A stretch of 57,263 nt of DNA, taken from contig WGMR01000007.1 of NCBI GenBank assembly GCA_016124955.1, positions 96,840 to 154,102 on the forward strand. Reading direction: 5' to 3'. Source of the DNA: Alphaproteobacteria bacterium. GTDB taxonomy: Bacteria; Pseudomonadota; Alphaproteobacteria; UBA9219; RFNS01. Positions 27,132-35,237 of the stretch are shown one piece after another. The position numbers and the translations under genes were made by a program. Numbering within the stretch: position 1 is the first letter of the stretch; each line of letters opens with the position of its first letter. Below the pieces are notes generated by a model. The model made no database searches. It was not told the origin of the DNA and saw only the letters and a program-made list of their open reading frames with translations.

Positions 27132-28339
27132 TGCGCCGCGCCGCGCGTATCCTGATCGCGCTTCTGCTGCTGCCTTGCCTTAGCCTGCCCGCGCAGGCGG
27201 CGGAAAAGAAATTGCCAAAACCGGCCGCGGCCGGCCAACCTTTGTCGCCGCCAACGGCGACGGCGGCGGACGTCAGGAAAATCGAAAGCCAGCTTGAAAA
27301 AAAGAAGCAGCAGGCTGCCGCGCTGGAAGAGACGCGCAGAAAGGCGGAAGCCGAGCTGGCGGCTTTGCGCGGCAAGCTTGTGAGCGCGGCGGCGGACGAG
27401 CGCAAGAAGCAGGCGGAAAAAGACAGGCTCGGCTCCAAGCTCGCGCATTTGCAGCGGGAGGCGGAAGCGAAACAGGCGGAATGGAGCGCATCGGAAAAAC
27501 AGGCGTCCGCCGCGCTGGCGGCGCTGACGCGCCTCAGCCGCTTGCCGCCCGAAGCGCTTTTGCTGCACGCCAGCGTTTCCCCGCCGCGCGGCGAAGCGGG
27601 CGATACAATGGTTGCCGACCCCGCCGCCGCGCCATGGCACACCGCACTTTTGCTTCGCGCCGCGATCCCCGCTTTGCGCGCGCGGGCGCAAGCGGCGCAG
27701 GAAGCGCGCTACAAGCTTGACCGTCTGCATACCGAGATGGCTGAACGCCGCACCGATTTAGCGGGCGCCAGCCGCGCGCTGACACGCAAGCAGCAGGAAT
27801 TGAACGATCTGATCGCCGCGCGGCAGAAATTCGCGGTCGCGCAGGGCGCGCAATATGCCGTGCTGCGCAATGATGTCGAAAAACTTGGCAAGGAAGCCGC
27901 CAACCTGCGCCAGTTGTTCGACAAGGTCAGCCGCCGTCTTCCCGGCGGCAAGCCGGGCGGCAAGGAAGCGCAGCGCGCGCTGCGCGGCAGCATGGTGATG
28001 CCGGTCGCGGGCGAACAGGTGGCCGCGTTCGGCAAAAAAGACAAATATGGCGTGGACAGCGAAGGCATAAGCTGGCGCGCGGCCGCGGGCGCGCGCGTGG
28101 TTTCGCCGCGCGCGGGCCGGGTGATGTTCGCGGGGCCGTTCCGCGGTTATGGCCGGATCGTGATCGTCGAGCACGGCAAAGGCATGCACAGCCTTTTGGC
28201 AGGTTTTGGCGCGATCGATGTGGAAACCGGCCAGCAGGTGGCGGCGGGCGAGCCGCTTGGCACCGCCGCGGGCGGGGAAGACGCACCGATGTATTTCGAA
28301 TTGCGGCAGGACGGCGAGCCGGTGGACCCTTTCGGCTAA
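27131..28339 (+). CDS. EnvC-like murein hydrolase activator (degenerate LytM/M23 domain)
   Basis: 402 residues starting at ATG 27131, overlapping the gpmI stop. Signal peptide ILIALLLLPCLSLPAQAAEKK, then long coiled coils (residues about 50-270: KIESQLEKKKQQAAALEETRRKAEAELAALRGKL...; RYKLDRLHTEMAERRTDLAGASRALTRKQQELNDL) and a C-terminal M23/LytM domain (ARVVSPRAGRVMFAGPFRGYGRIVIVEHGKGMHSLLAGFG...PMYFELRQDGEPVDP). The metal-binding HxxxD of active M23 enzymes is replaced by DSEGISW, so this should be an activator of periplasmic amidases, like EnvC, rather than an enzyme. Likely partners are septal amidases. Confidence 0.88.
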   Translation: MRRAARILIALLLLPCLSLPAQAAEKKLPKPAAAGQPLSPPTATAADVRKIESQLEKKKQQAAALEETRRKAEAELAALRGKLVSAAADERKKQAEKDRLGSKLAHLQREAEAKQAEWSASEKQASAALAALTRLSRLPPEALLLHASVSPPRGEAGDTMVADPAAAPWHTALLLRAAIPALRARAQAAQEARYKLDRLHTEMAERRTDLAGASRALTRKQQELNDLIAARQKFAVAQGAQYAVLRNDVEKLGKEAANLRQLFDKVSRRLPGGKPGGKEAQRALRGSMVMPVAGEQVAAFGKKDKYGVDSEGISWRAAAGARVVSPRAGRVMFAGPFRGYGRIVIVEHGKGMHSLLAGFGAIDVETGQQVAAGEPLGTAAGGEDAPMYFELRQDGEPVDPFG

Positions 28340-28440
28340 ACGCCGGTTTTCGTGCGCCTTGGCAAGCACCTGTTTTCACTGTTAGATTGTGAATCGACCG
28401 CCTTTCGCGGTTTCATGCCTTGTTTGCCGGGAGTTTTTCG

Positions 28441-29853
28441 ATGCCCAAGTGCCACTGGCCCGCTTTGCCGAAATGGTTTCTGGTTATAGCCCTTGTGGCC
28501 GCCATCGCGGTGCCGCAGAACGCGCGCGCGGAAGAAGATACCGGCGACGTTTCTTCGAACGATACCTTCAAGCAGCTTAGCCTGTTTTCCGACGTGCTGG
28601 AGCGCGTGCGCGCCGACTACGTCGATCCGGTGACGGACGAAAAGCTGATTGAAAGTTCAATCAACGGCATGCTGACCGCGCTTGATCCGCATTCGGCCTA
28701 TCTGAACAAAAAGAATTTCCAGGAAATGCAGACCCAGACCCGCGGCGAGTTTGGCGGGCTCGGGCTTGAGGTGACGATGGAAGGCGGGCTTGTGAAAGTC
28801 GTGTCGCCGATCGACGGCACACCCGCCGCCAACGCCGGCATGCAGCCGGGCGACCTGATCACCCATATCGACGGCAAGCCGGTTGCCGATCTTAGCCTTT
28901 CCGAAGCGGTCGATATCATGCGCGGTTCTCCCGGCAGCAAGGTGACGCTGACGGTGCGCCGCGGCGGGCTCGCGGGCCAGCCCTTCGATGTGGCGATCAC
29001 GCGCGCCGTGATCCGAATTCAATCCGTGCGTTTCCGGCAGGAGGGCGAGGATGTGGGGTATATCCGCATCACCACCTTCAACGAACAGACGCAAACCGGC
29101 CTCGATAAGGCGATAGACGAGCTTGGCAAGACCATGGGCAAGAAGCTGATCGGCTATGTGCTTGATCTGCGCAATAACCCCGGCGGCTTGCTTGATCAGG
29201 CGGTCAGCGTTTCCGGCACATTCCTTGAGCCCGGCATCGAGGTGGTTTCGACCCGCGGCCGCCATGCCGAAGATAACCAAAGCTTTACCGCCAAGGGCGG
29301 CGACCGCGCCAAGGGCAAGCCGATCATCGTGCTGATCAACGGCGGCTCGGCCTCCGCTTCCGAAATCGTTGCCGGCGCGCTGCAGGATCATCGCCGCGGT
29401 ATCGTGCTCGGCACCAAAAGTTTCGGCAAGGGTTCGGTGCAGACCATCATCCCCATCGCCGGTTCAGGCGCGATGCGCCTGACCACGGCGCGTTACTACA
29501 CGCCTGCGGGCCGTTCGATCCAGCAACTCGGGATCGAGCCCGATATCACGGTGCAGCCCGCCAAGCTTGAAGAAGTGGCGCAGGGCATGGGCGTGCGCGA
29601 AGCGGATCTGAAGGGCGCGTTACCGAACCCGAACGGCGACGGTGCCGGCGGCGAAAAGGAAACTGCGGCCGCCGACGATGGCAAAAAGAGCGAGCCGGGC
29701 GAGAAGAAAGAGCCGTTCGATTACCAGCTTGCGCGCGGCATCGATCTTTTGCGCGGGCTGTATCTGTTCGAAAACAAGGACGCGCCGCCGCCGAAGACCG
29801 ACGACAAGGCCGAAGGTGACGACAAGGCGGGCGGGAAGCCCGACAAGAAGTAG
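28441..29853 (+). CDS. ctpA: S41 family C-terminal processing peptidase (CtpA)
   Basis: 470 residues. ATG 28441 has GGGAG 7 bases upstream. Signal peptide (WFLVIALVAAIAVPQNARAEE), N-terminal helical part, PDZ domain (GGLGLEVTMEGGLVKVVSPIDGTPAANAGMQPGDLITHIDGKPV) and the S41 protease core with the catalytic serine in GGSASASEIVAGALQDH and lysine in GTKSFGKGSVQT. The C-terminus is lysine/aspartate/proline-rich (GEKETAAADDGKKSEPGEKKEP...; DDKAEGDDKAGGKPDKK). It degrades or matures periplasmic proteins. Position after the EnvC-like gene is conserved in alphaproteobacteria and suggests control of cell-wall hydrolases. Confidence 0.95.
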   Translation: MPKCHWPALPKWFLVIALVAAIAVPQNARAEEDTGDVSSNDTFKQLSLFSDVLERVRADYVDPVTDEKLIESSINGMLTALDPHSAYLNKKNFQEMQTQTRGEFGGLGLEVTMEGGLVKVVSPIDGTPAANAGMQPGDLITHIDGKPVADLSLSEAVDIMRGSPGSKVTLTVRRGGLAGQPFDVAITRAVIRIQSVRFRQEGEDVGYIRITTFNEQTQTGLDKAIDELGKTMGKKLIGYVLDLRNNPGGLLDQAVSVSGTFLEPGIEVVSTRGRHAEDNQSFTAKGGDRAKGKPIIVLINGGSASASEIVAGALQDHRRGIVLGTKSFGKGSVQTIIPIAGSGAMRLTTARYYTPAGRSIQQLGIEPDITVQPAKLEEVAQGMGVREADLKGALPNPNGDGAGGEKETAAADDGKKSEPGEKKEPFDYQLARGIDLLRGLYLFENKDAPPPKTDDKAEGDDKAGGKPDKK

Positions 29854-29859
29854 CGCCCC

Positions 29860-31074
29860 ATGGCCGGACCGAAGCCACAACCCGGTAAGCCGTCCGGCCC
29901 GCCGCCCGCTGCGGCCCCCGGGGCTACGCCGGAGAAGGCAAAAAAACCCGCCGCCGGCCCGCCCGGCTTCAAGACCTATCTGCCGCTTCTGATCGCGATG
30001 ACGCTCGGGCTGCTATCGCTCGCGGGTGTTGTGATCTGGACCGTGATTGCGCTCGAGCGCAACAGCAAGGTCGCGCTGCCGGATCAGCTGCATGCGGATG
30101 TGAACAAGGAACAGGTTGTTGAAACCGCGCTGACCGAAGTGCAGGAAGCCACCATCTATACCGGCGGCGGCGCTGCGGCGCCGGCCCCGGTGCTTGTGCC
30201 AAACAATCCGGATGACGGGGTCATGCAGGGCATGGCTGGCGGCAGCGATGACGCACGCGCCGTGCCGGAGCAACCCGAAGACGTGCGGCTTGAAGTTGCG
30301 CCTTCGCCGGATGTAACCGAAGATACCAGCACCGGCCCGCTGCCGAAAATCGCCGAAGATGGCCGCAAGCCGTGGCTTGTGTATAGCAGGCCCTTTACCG
30401 CAGGCGACCGGCCGCGCGTCGCGATCGTGATAACGGGGCTTGGCATGTCAACGGTGAACACCGCCGCCGCAATCGATAATCTGCCGCACGAAGTTACCCT
30501 GTCGTTCGATGCGCAAAGCCCCGTGCTTGGTTCCTGGGTGTTCCGCGCGCGGCAGGTCGGGCATGAAACCTTGCTCGGTGTGCCGATGGAGCCGTTCGAT
30601 TACCCGCGCAGCGACCCGGGGCCGGGAACCTTGCTTACCAACCTCGCGCCCACGGAAAACCTGACCCGGCTGCTCGATATTATGCGCCGTACCAGCGGTT
30701 ATATCGGCATTACCACCGTATCGGGCGCGCAGTTCACGACGGCGCCCGAAGCGATCGAGCCTGTATTGCGCGAGATCAACCGGCGCGGGCTTGTGTTTTT
30801 CGATGCCAAAGCGGCGCCGCTTTCGGTCGCCGGGGAAATCGCGCGCAATCTTGGCATGCCGCATGCGGAAGCGGCACTGCGGATCGATCAGGTGATGACG
30901 CCTGAGGCCATCGAATCCGCGCTCGTGCAGCTCGCCCGGCAGGCGCAGCAGGCGGGCAGCGCCGTCGGCGTTGCGGCGGCGAACCCTCTGACTTTCGAAC
31001 GCATCAACCGCTGGGCCGCGCGGCTTGAACGGCAGGGCGTGGTGCTGGCGCCTTTGTCGGCGACCGCCCAGTAG
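29860..31074 (+). CDS. Divergent polysaccharide deacetylase family protein
   Basis: 404 residues. A proline/alanine/lysine-rich cytosolic N-terminus (about 40 residues) is followed by a membrane helix (LPLLIAMTLGLLSLAGVVIWTVIAL), a variable linker (to ~155) and the divergent polysaccharide deacetylase domain (formerly DUF610, YibQ-like): RPRVAIVITGLGMSTVNTAAAIDNLPHEVTLSFD, LGVPMEPFDYPRSDPGPGTLL, SGYIGITTVSGAQFT, RGLVFFDAK. Several deacetylase metal ligands are replaced, as usual in this family, so enzymatic activity is doubtful. It sits 6 bp after ctpA and 2 bp before the Nudix gene; the linkage with envC/ctpA suggests an envelope role. Confidence 0.88.
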   Translation: MAGPKPQPGKPSGPPPAAAPGATPEKAKKPAAGPPGFKTYLPLLIAMTLGLLSLAGVVIWTVIALERNSKVALPDQLHADVNKEQVVETALTEVQEATIYTGGGAAAPAPVLVPNNPDDGVMQGMAGGSDDARAVPEQPEDVRLEVAPSPDVTEDTSTGPLPKIAEDGRKPWLVYSRPFTAGDRPRVAIVITGLGMSTVNTAAAIDNLPHEVTLSFDAQSPVLGSWVFRARQVGHETLLGVPMEPFDYPRSDPGPGTLLTNLAPTENLTRLLDIMRRTSGYIGITTVSGAQFTTAPEAIEPVLREINRRGLVFFDAKAAPLSVAGEIARNLGMPHAEAALRIDQVMTPEAIESALVQLARQAQQAGSAVGVAAANPLTFERINRWAARLERQGVVLAPLSATAQ

Positions 31075-31076
31075 GC

Positions 31077-31616
31077 ATGAACAAGAAAACCAAGACAGCG
31101 ACTTTGCCCGCGCAGGACGGCGGCGCGCCATGGCGGCTTGGGACCGGCATGGTTCTGTTCGATGGCCGCGGGCGCGTGCTGGTAGCCGAAAGGCGCGACA
31201 CGCCGGGCGCGTGGCAATTCCCGCAAGGCGGCGTGGACGAAGGGGAGGAAGCCGACCCTGCCGCCGCTGCGCAGCGCGAATTGCGCGAAGAGCTCGGCAC
31301 CGGCAAGGCGCGCATGATCGGCCGCGCGGACGGGCCTTTGGGCTACGAATTTCCCGATTATCTCGGGCACAAGGCGTTCAAGGGAAAATATCGCGGCCAG
31401 CAGCAGCACTGGTTCGCATTTTTGTTTGAGGGCGAGGACAGCGATATCCGCCTTGTGAACGAACATGAAGCCGAGCAACCGGAATTCACGCGCTTCAAAT
31501 GGGTCGAGCTTGAGGAGGCCGCAGCGCTGATCGTGGATTTTAAGCGGGCGGTTTATAGCGAGCTTGCCCGGCAATTCGGGCCGCTGCGCGATAGAATCAG
31601 GGCCGGAAAGCTGTAA
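31077..31616 (+). CDS. rppH: RppH-like Nudix hydrolase (RNA pyrophosphohydrolase)
   Basis: 179 residues. RppH removes pyrophosphate from 5' ends of RNA and starts decay. The Nudix box is WQFPQGGVDEGE...QRELREELG (residues about 46-74); counting from G51 and E57, it has two more residues before the RE than the standard GX5EX7REUXEEXGU. The RppH-type KYRGQQQHWFAF (about 103-114) and the C-terminal EFTRFKWVELEEAAALIVDFKRAVY support RppH over generic MutT. It lies at the end of the gpmI-envC-ctpA-deacetylase run, 2 bp after the deacetylase gene. A second Nudix gene follows. Confidence 0.85.
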   Translation: MNKKTKTATLPAQDGGAPWRLGTGMVLFDGRGRVLVAERRDTPGAWQFPQGGVDEGEEADPAAAAQRELREELGTGKARMIGRADGPLGYEFPDYLGHKAFKGKYRGQQQHWFAFLFEGEDSDIRLVNEHEAEQPEFTRFKWVELEEAAALIVDFKRAVYSELARQFGPLRDRIRAGKL

Positions 31617-31710
31617 AATTTACCGACTTACCGTTTTTGGGAAGCCGGAAGCGTGAAGTTAACCATAGAATCCGGATAATAGTATCGCGCCTATTTGGTA
31701 TGAATGAGGT

Positions 31711-32412
31711 ATGCACGGAACCGCAGATACAGCGCAAGCACAGCAGGAAACCCGCACCCTTCGCACCCGCAGGTGGTGGCCGGGGCGCAAGCCGTATCGT
31801 GTCGGCGTCGGCATCGTTCTGTTCAACAGCGCCGGGCAAATGCTGGTCGGCAAGCGGCTGAAAGCGCCGGGCGCGGGTACGCTGCAATTGCCGCAGGGCG
31901 GCATCAATACCTATGGCAAAGCGGGCGACAAGCGCTGGCGCTGCGAAAGCCCGTATGAAGCGCTGATGCGCGAGGTTAAGGAAGAGCTCGGCCTCAGGCC
32001 GGAACAGGTCCGCGTCATCGGCCAGATGCGGGGCCAGACCAAGATGGTTTTCCCCGATCGCGGCAATGGCGGCGGCAAATACCGCGGGCAGAAACATTAT
32101 TGGTTCGCACTGCAGGTCGTGGATCAGTATGACCCTAAAAATCCGCTATCCGATGCCGCGCTGCTGCAACAGATTAATGCGCATGTATCGAGTGCATCGA
32201 ACACCGATAAAGAGTTTACGGAAGCCATGTGGGCCAACCCCAACAAGCTGTGGGCGGATGCGGATAATCACCGGCGCGATGCCTACAGCAGGGTGGAAAA
32301 CGCCTTCGCGCAGCTGCGCAGCTATTTTACGGCACGAAAGACGTTGATGCCGGCTATACCCCAACCGCGCGCGCAAGCGCCGCGATACGTGCCGCAGTCT
32401 CTGGTTCAATAG
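31711..32412 (+). CDS. Second RppH-like Nudix hydrolase with an insertion in the Nudix box
   Basis: A 233-residue paralogue of the preceding gene. RVGVGIVLFNSAGQMLVGKRL...LQLPQGGIN starts the box, but about ten extra residues (TYGKAGDKRWRC region) separate GG from the E of ESPYEALMREVKEELGL. The RppH-type GGKYRGQKHYWFAL is kept. The middle (SDAALLQQINAHVSSASNTDKEFTEAMWANPNKLW) and the C-terminus (PQPRAQAPRYVPQSLVQ) are longer than usual. The catalytic REVKEE is intact, so hydrolase activity is likely; substrate unknown. It has its own upstream gap of 94 bp. The 3' end overlaps the convergent amidase gene by 59 bp. Confidence 0.8.
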   Translation: MHGTADTAQAQQETRTLRTRRWWPGRKPYRVGVGIVLFNSAGQMLVGKRLKAPGAGTLQLPQGGINTYGKAGDKRWRCESPYEALMREVKEELGLRPEQVRVIGQMRGQTKMVFPDRGNGGGKYRGQKHYWFALQVVDQYDPKNPLSDAALLQQINAHVSSASNTDKEFTEAMWANPNKLWADADNHRRDAYSRVENAFAQLRSYFTARKTLMPAIPQPRAQAPRYVPQSLVQ

Positions 32413-33076
32413 TCCCGGTCAGGCTGGTCGGGTGCCAGTGGCGCTGGAATGCCAGCAGCACGCGGCGCATAGCTCCGTCATACTGGCCATCCTCCGCGCA
32501 ATCGTAGCCTATCGCGCGTAGCATGGCTTGCACATCCGCGACGCTTGCGCCGGCGGCGCGTGCGCGGTCTTCGCCTGTTATGTCCGGCCAAACACCAATG
32601 CCCGCCCCCGAAAATTCGCGCCAGGGGAACAGCTCGCCCGGGTCTTCCTTGCGCTGCGGCGCCACATCGCTATGCGCCAGCACGCCCTGCGGTTCGATGA
32701 AGTGCCGCTTCATGATATCGGTCGTCAGCGCGCGCGCCGCCGCGATCTGTTTGTGCGGGAACGGCCGGTAACCGAGCGCATGCCCGGGGTTCACAAGCTC
32801 GATCCCGACCGAGCGGCTGTTGATGTCCCGCTCCCCCCGCCAAAAACTTTCGCCCGCGTGCCATGCGCGGTCTTCTTCCGCCACCAGCTGGATAATATCG
32901 CCCCGTTCCCCGACCACGTAATGCGCGCTGACTTTCGCCGCCGGATCGGTGAGGCGCGCAAGCGCCGCTTCGGCGTTTTCCATACCGGTATAATGCAGAA
33001 TGATATAATCGATCTGCTTGCCGAGCGCACGAGCATCAAAGTTGGGGGAAGGGCGGTGGGTGAAAAAAGGCGGCAT
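32354..33076 (-). CDS. N-acetylmuramoyl-L-alanine amidase (AmiD-like, amidase_2) with peptidoglycan-binding domain
   Basis: 240 residues. The amidase_2 zinc enzyme core: DYIILHYTGMENAEAALARLTDPAAKVSAHYVVGERGDIIQLVAEEDRAWHAGESFWRG (first His in LHYT), NSRSVGIELVNPGH and VLAHSDVAPQRKEDPGELFPW (second His in AHSD and the Asp in KxDPG). The C-terminal ~60 residues (ADVQAMLRAIGYDCAEDGQYDGAMRRVLLAFQRHWHP) form a PG_binding_1 domain. It cleaves stem peptides from muramic acid, probably in cell-wall recycling. No obvious signal peptide. The gene overlaps the second Nudix gene convergently and follows the DjlA-like gene by 22 bp. Confidence 0.9.
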   Translation of the reverse strand: MPPFFTHRPSPNFDARALGKQIDYIILHYTGMENAEAALARLTDPAAKVSAHYVVGERGDIIQLVAEEDRAWHAGESFWRGERDINSRSVGIELVNPGHALGYRPFPHKQIAAARALTTDIMKRHFIEPQGVLAHSDVAPQRKEDPGELFPWREFSGAGIGVWPDITGEDRARAAGASVADVQAMLRAIGYDCAEDGQYDGAMRRVLLAFQRHWHPTSLTGTIEPETAARIAALARAVGV

Positions 33077-33098
33077 GCGGCAAATCCCGGTCGTGCGG

Positions 33099-33911
33099 CT
33101 ATTTTATGCCGCGTTCGCGGCAAATCGTATCATAGGCGGCGTTGATGCGCTGCATCTTCTCGTTCGCGACCTTGATAAAATCTTCCGGCATGCCGTCCGC
33201 GATCAGCTTGTCCGGGTGATGCTCGCGGATCAGTTTGCGCCATGCGGCCTTGACCGTGCCGTCATCGGCCGAAGGATCGACGCCCAGAACGGCATAGGCG
33301 TTCGGCGCGCCGCCCGCCGCCCGCCCGCCGCTGCGCCCGGCGCCTTCGCCGCCTTCCGCAAAGCGCGCGCCGCTGACCGCCATGATGCGGGCAAAATCAT
33401 GTTCCGAAAAACCGAAGATTTGCCCGAGATGCTCGAGAAACGCGCGTTCGGCGGCGCTGATGGCGCCGTCCGCCGCCGCGATCAGTACAAGTCCGCCCAG
33501 CAATTCTTCCAGCACGGCGGGCCGCCGGCGGAACAGCCAGGCAAGCTGGCGGGCATAGGGTTCATAGCCGCCGGCATCGCGCCTGGCGCGGTCGAACAGG
33601 CGGCCTACCTGCGCTTCCTGTTCGGGCGGGATACGAAAGACGCGCTTGAAGGCATCAATCTCGTCGCGCGTGACCGCGCCATCGACCTTGGCCATTTTCG
33701 CGCCCAGCGTGATGACACCGATGGAAAAGGCCACCTGATCCATGGTGTGGCCGATATGAACTTCGCTTTCGCGCGCCTGCTGGACGAATTCCCGCATCAT
33801 TTCGCGCTGGCGATCGTAGAAATGCCCGAGCATAACCCCGACCACCGCACCCGCGAGGCGGCCGACAAGGAAGCCGAGCACGCCGCCGACCAGTTTGCCT
33901 TTTATTTCCAT
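33099..33911 (-). CDS. DjlA-like membrane-anchored TerB/J-domain co-chaperone
   Basis: 270 residues. An N-terminal glycine-rich membrane segment (VGGVLGFLVGRLAGAVVGVMLGHFY), a TerB-like helical domain (about residues 45-185: AFSIGVITLGAKMAKVDGAVTRDEIDAFKRVF, GGLVLIAAADGAISAAERAFLEHLGQIFG) and a C-terminal J domain (AYAVLGVDPSADDGTVKAAWRKLIREHHPDKL..., HPD motif near residue 236) that should stimulate DnaK. This order matches DjlA. A low-complexity [12 protein letters not shown] linker joins the last two domains. The gene is divergent from the Irr-like regulator. Confidence 0.88.
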   Translation of the reverse strand: MEIKGKLVGGVLGFLVGRLAGAVVGVMLGHFYDRQREMMREFVQQARESEVHIGHTMDQVAFSIGVITLGAKMAKVDGAVTRDEIDAFKRVFRIPPEQEAQVGRLFDRARRDAGGYEPYARQLAWLFRRRPAVLEELLGGLVLIAAADGAISAAERAFLEHLGQIFGFSEHDFARIMAVSGARFAEGGEGAGRSGGRAAGGAPNAYAVLGVDPSADDGTVKAAWRKLIREHHPDKLIADGMPEDFIKVANEKMQRINAAYDTICRERGIK

Positions 33912-34007
33912 GGTATTTTTCTACGCCCGCCCGCCGCTGTGCGCAATTGCCGGGGCGGGTGCGGAAAAGAGGTGGCACGGTGCCGGCAAAACGGGTATTC
34001 TGGCCGG

Positions 34008-34451
34008 ATGAAAGACGTTAAGATAAAGGCCAAAACAGCGGCGGAAACCGGCAAAACAAGAGGTCCGGAAGCCGTGCTGCGCCATGCCGGGCTGCGCCCG
34101 ACGCGGCAGCGGGTGGCGCTCGCGCAGCTTTTGTTTGATGGCATGGACAAGCATGTAACGGCCGAAGAGCTGCACCGCGCCGCCTGCGCTGTAAGCGGCA
34201 CGGCGCTTTCGCTCGCGACCGTCTATAACGCGTTGCATCAATTCACGGCGGCGGGGCTTTTGCGGCAAGTAACGGTGGACGGCACCCGTGTTTATTTCGA
34301 TACCAACACCGGCAGCCATCATCATTTCTTCGATACCGCCACCGGCGCACTGACGGATGTGGAAGCCAGCGCCGTGAAGCTGGCCCGTTTGCCCGATGCC
34401 CCCAAGGGCCGCACGGTCGAACGCGTGGATGTGGTCATCCGCCTGAAATAG
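34008..34451 (+). CDS. irr: Fur-superfamily regulator, Irr-like
   Basis: 147 residues. A lysine-rich N-terminal tail (MKDVKIKAKTAAETGKTRG) is followed by a winged-helix domain (LRPTRQRVALAQLLFDGMDKHVTAEELH; LSLATVYNALHQFTAAGLLRQV) and a dimerisation domain with HHH at residues 104-106 (TNTGSHHHFFDTATG). HHHFF is characteristic of Irr, the haem-responsive iron regulator of alphaproteobacteria; no C-terminal CxxC zinc motif is present, also as in Irr. It lies 93 bp upstream of ahpC, and a perfect Irr-type palindrome covers the ahpC promoter. A PerR-like peroxide-sensing role is the alternative. The long open frame upstream (to 33018) is shadow sequence of the opposite genes. Confidence 0.8.
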   Translation: MKDVKIKAKTAAETGKTRGPEAVLRHAGLRPTRQRVALAQLLFDGMDKHVTAEELHRAACAVSGTALSLATVYNALHQFTAAGLLRQVTVDGTRVYFDTNTGSHHHFFDTATGALTDVEASAVKLARLPDAPKGRTVERVDVVIRLK

Positions 34452-34476
34452 GCCGGTAAAGCCGTATTTTTGCGGC

Positions 34477-34504
34477 TTGACTTAGTTTAGAATTATTCTA
34501 AAAT
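34477..34504 (+). promoter_or_regulatory. ahpC promoter overlapped by an Irr-type operator
   Basis: TTGACT (34477-34482), a 16-base spacer and TAAAAT (34499-34504) form a good sigma-70-type promoter. Lying on its spacer and -10 is TTTAGAATTATTCTAAA (34486-34502), a perfect 7-3-7 inverted repeat identical in form to the Irr box (TTTAGAA-N3-TTCTAAA). Its position predicts repression by bound regulator. ahpC starts 40 bp downstream. Confidence 0.75.
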
Positions 34505-34544
34505 ACGCTCACTGATATTTCACCCAAGTTAGGAGCGTAAGACC

Positions 34545-35087
34545 ATGATCGGCGTCGGCCAGAAATTCCCCCAGTTCAAGCTTAAATCCACCGTCTCGAG
34601 CGACATCAAGACCGCCTTCAAGGATTGTTCGACAGAAGATTTCAAGGGCAAGTGGCTGGTTGCCTTCTTCTGGCCCAAGGATTTCACCTTTGTGTGCCCG
34701 ACCGAGATTGCCGAGTTCGGCAAGCTCAACAAGGACTTCAACGATCGCGATGCGCAGGTTATCGGTTGCAGCACCGACAGCGAGTTTGTGCATCTTGCCT
34801 GGCGCCAGAACAAGGAAGAGCTGAACAAGCTTCCCTTCCCGATGGTTGCCGACATCAAGCGCGAGCTTTGCGCGCAGCTCGGCATCCTCGATCAGGAAGA
34901 AGGCGTGGCCCAGCGCGCGACCTATGTCGTGGATCCGCAGGGCATCGTCCGTTTCGTGATGGTGACCGATCTGAGCGTCGGCCGTAACGTAAAGGAAGTT
35001 CTGCGCGTGCTTGACGCGTTGCAGACCGACGAGCTGTGCCCCTGTAACTGGCAGAAGGGCCAGGATACGATCAAGGTCGCCGCGTAA
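34545..35087 (+). CDS. ahpC: Peroxiredoxin AhpC
   Basis: A 180-residue typical 2-Cys peroxiredoxin that reduces hydrogen and alkyl peroxides. The peroxidatic cysteine lies in DFTFVCPTEIAEF (about residue 51) and the resolving cysteine in DELCPCNWQKG near the C-terminus. This ELCPCNW form is the AhpC type that is recharged by AhpD. A ribosome site (AGGAG) precedes the ATG. Transcribed from the Irr-boxed promoter, and followed by ahpD after a long hairpin. Confidence 0.95.
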   Translation: MIGVGQKFPQFKLKSTVSSDIKTAFKDCSTEDFKGKWLVAFFWPKDFTFVCPTEIAEFGKLNKDFNDRDAQVIGCSTDSEFVHLAWRQNKEELNKLPFPMVADIKRELCAQLGILDQEEGVAQRATYVVDPQGIVRFVMVTDLSVGRNVKEVLRVLDALQTDELCPCNWQKGQDTIKVAA

Positions 35088-35097
35088 TTGCTACTAT

Positions 35098-35193
35098 GTT
35101 GGGCGCCTAGCCGCGTTTTCTGCGCTTCCGTTACTCACGTACCCTCAAAGTACGCTCCGTTACGGTTCTCGAAAACGCGGCTATCCGCCACAA
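35098..35193. repeat. Long imperfect hairpin between ahpC and ahpD
   Basis: The outer stem TAGCCGCGTTTTC (35108-35120) pairs perfectly with GAAAACGCGGCTA (35171-35183); flanks TTGGGCG and CGCCACAA extend it with a bulge. Inside, TCCGTTACTCACGTAC and GTACGCTCCGTTACGG pair partly around CCTCAAA. The CACGTAC...GTACGCTCCG pattern resembles dispersed intergenic palindromes seen in other proteobacteria. It may attenuate or stabilise the ahpCD transcript, or be a small mobile repeat. Confidence 0.7.
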
Positions 35194-35237
35194 CCTAGCG
35201 CAATTTGTTTCATATCCACAGAACCCGGGAGATTTTC

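Noticed and set aside
33018-34007. Open frame extending the Irr-like gene about 330 codons upstream
   Set aside because: This part lies antisense to the amidase start and the DjlA-like gene. The regulator's own ATG at 34008 gives the normal family length.
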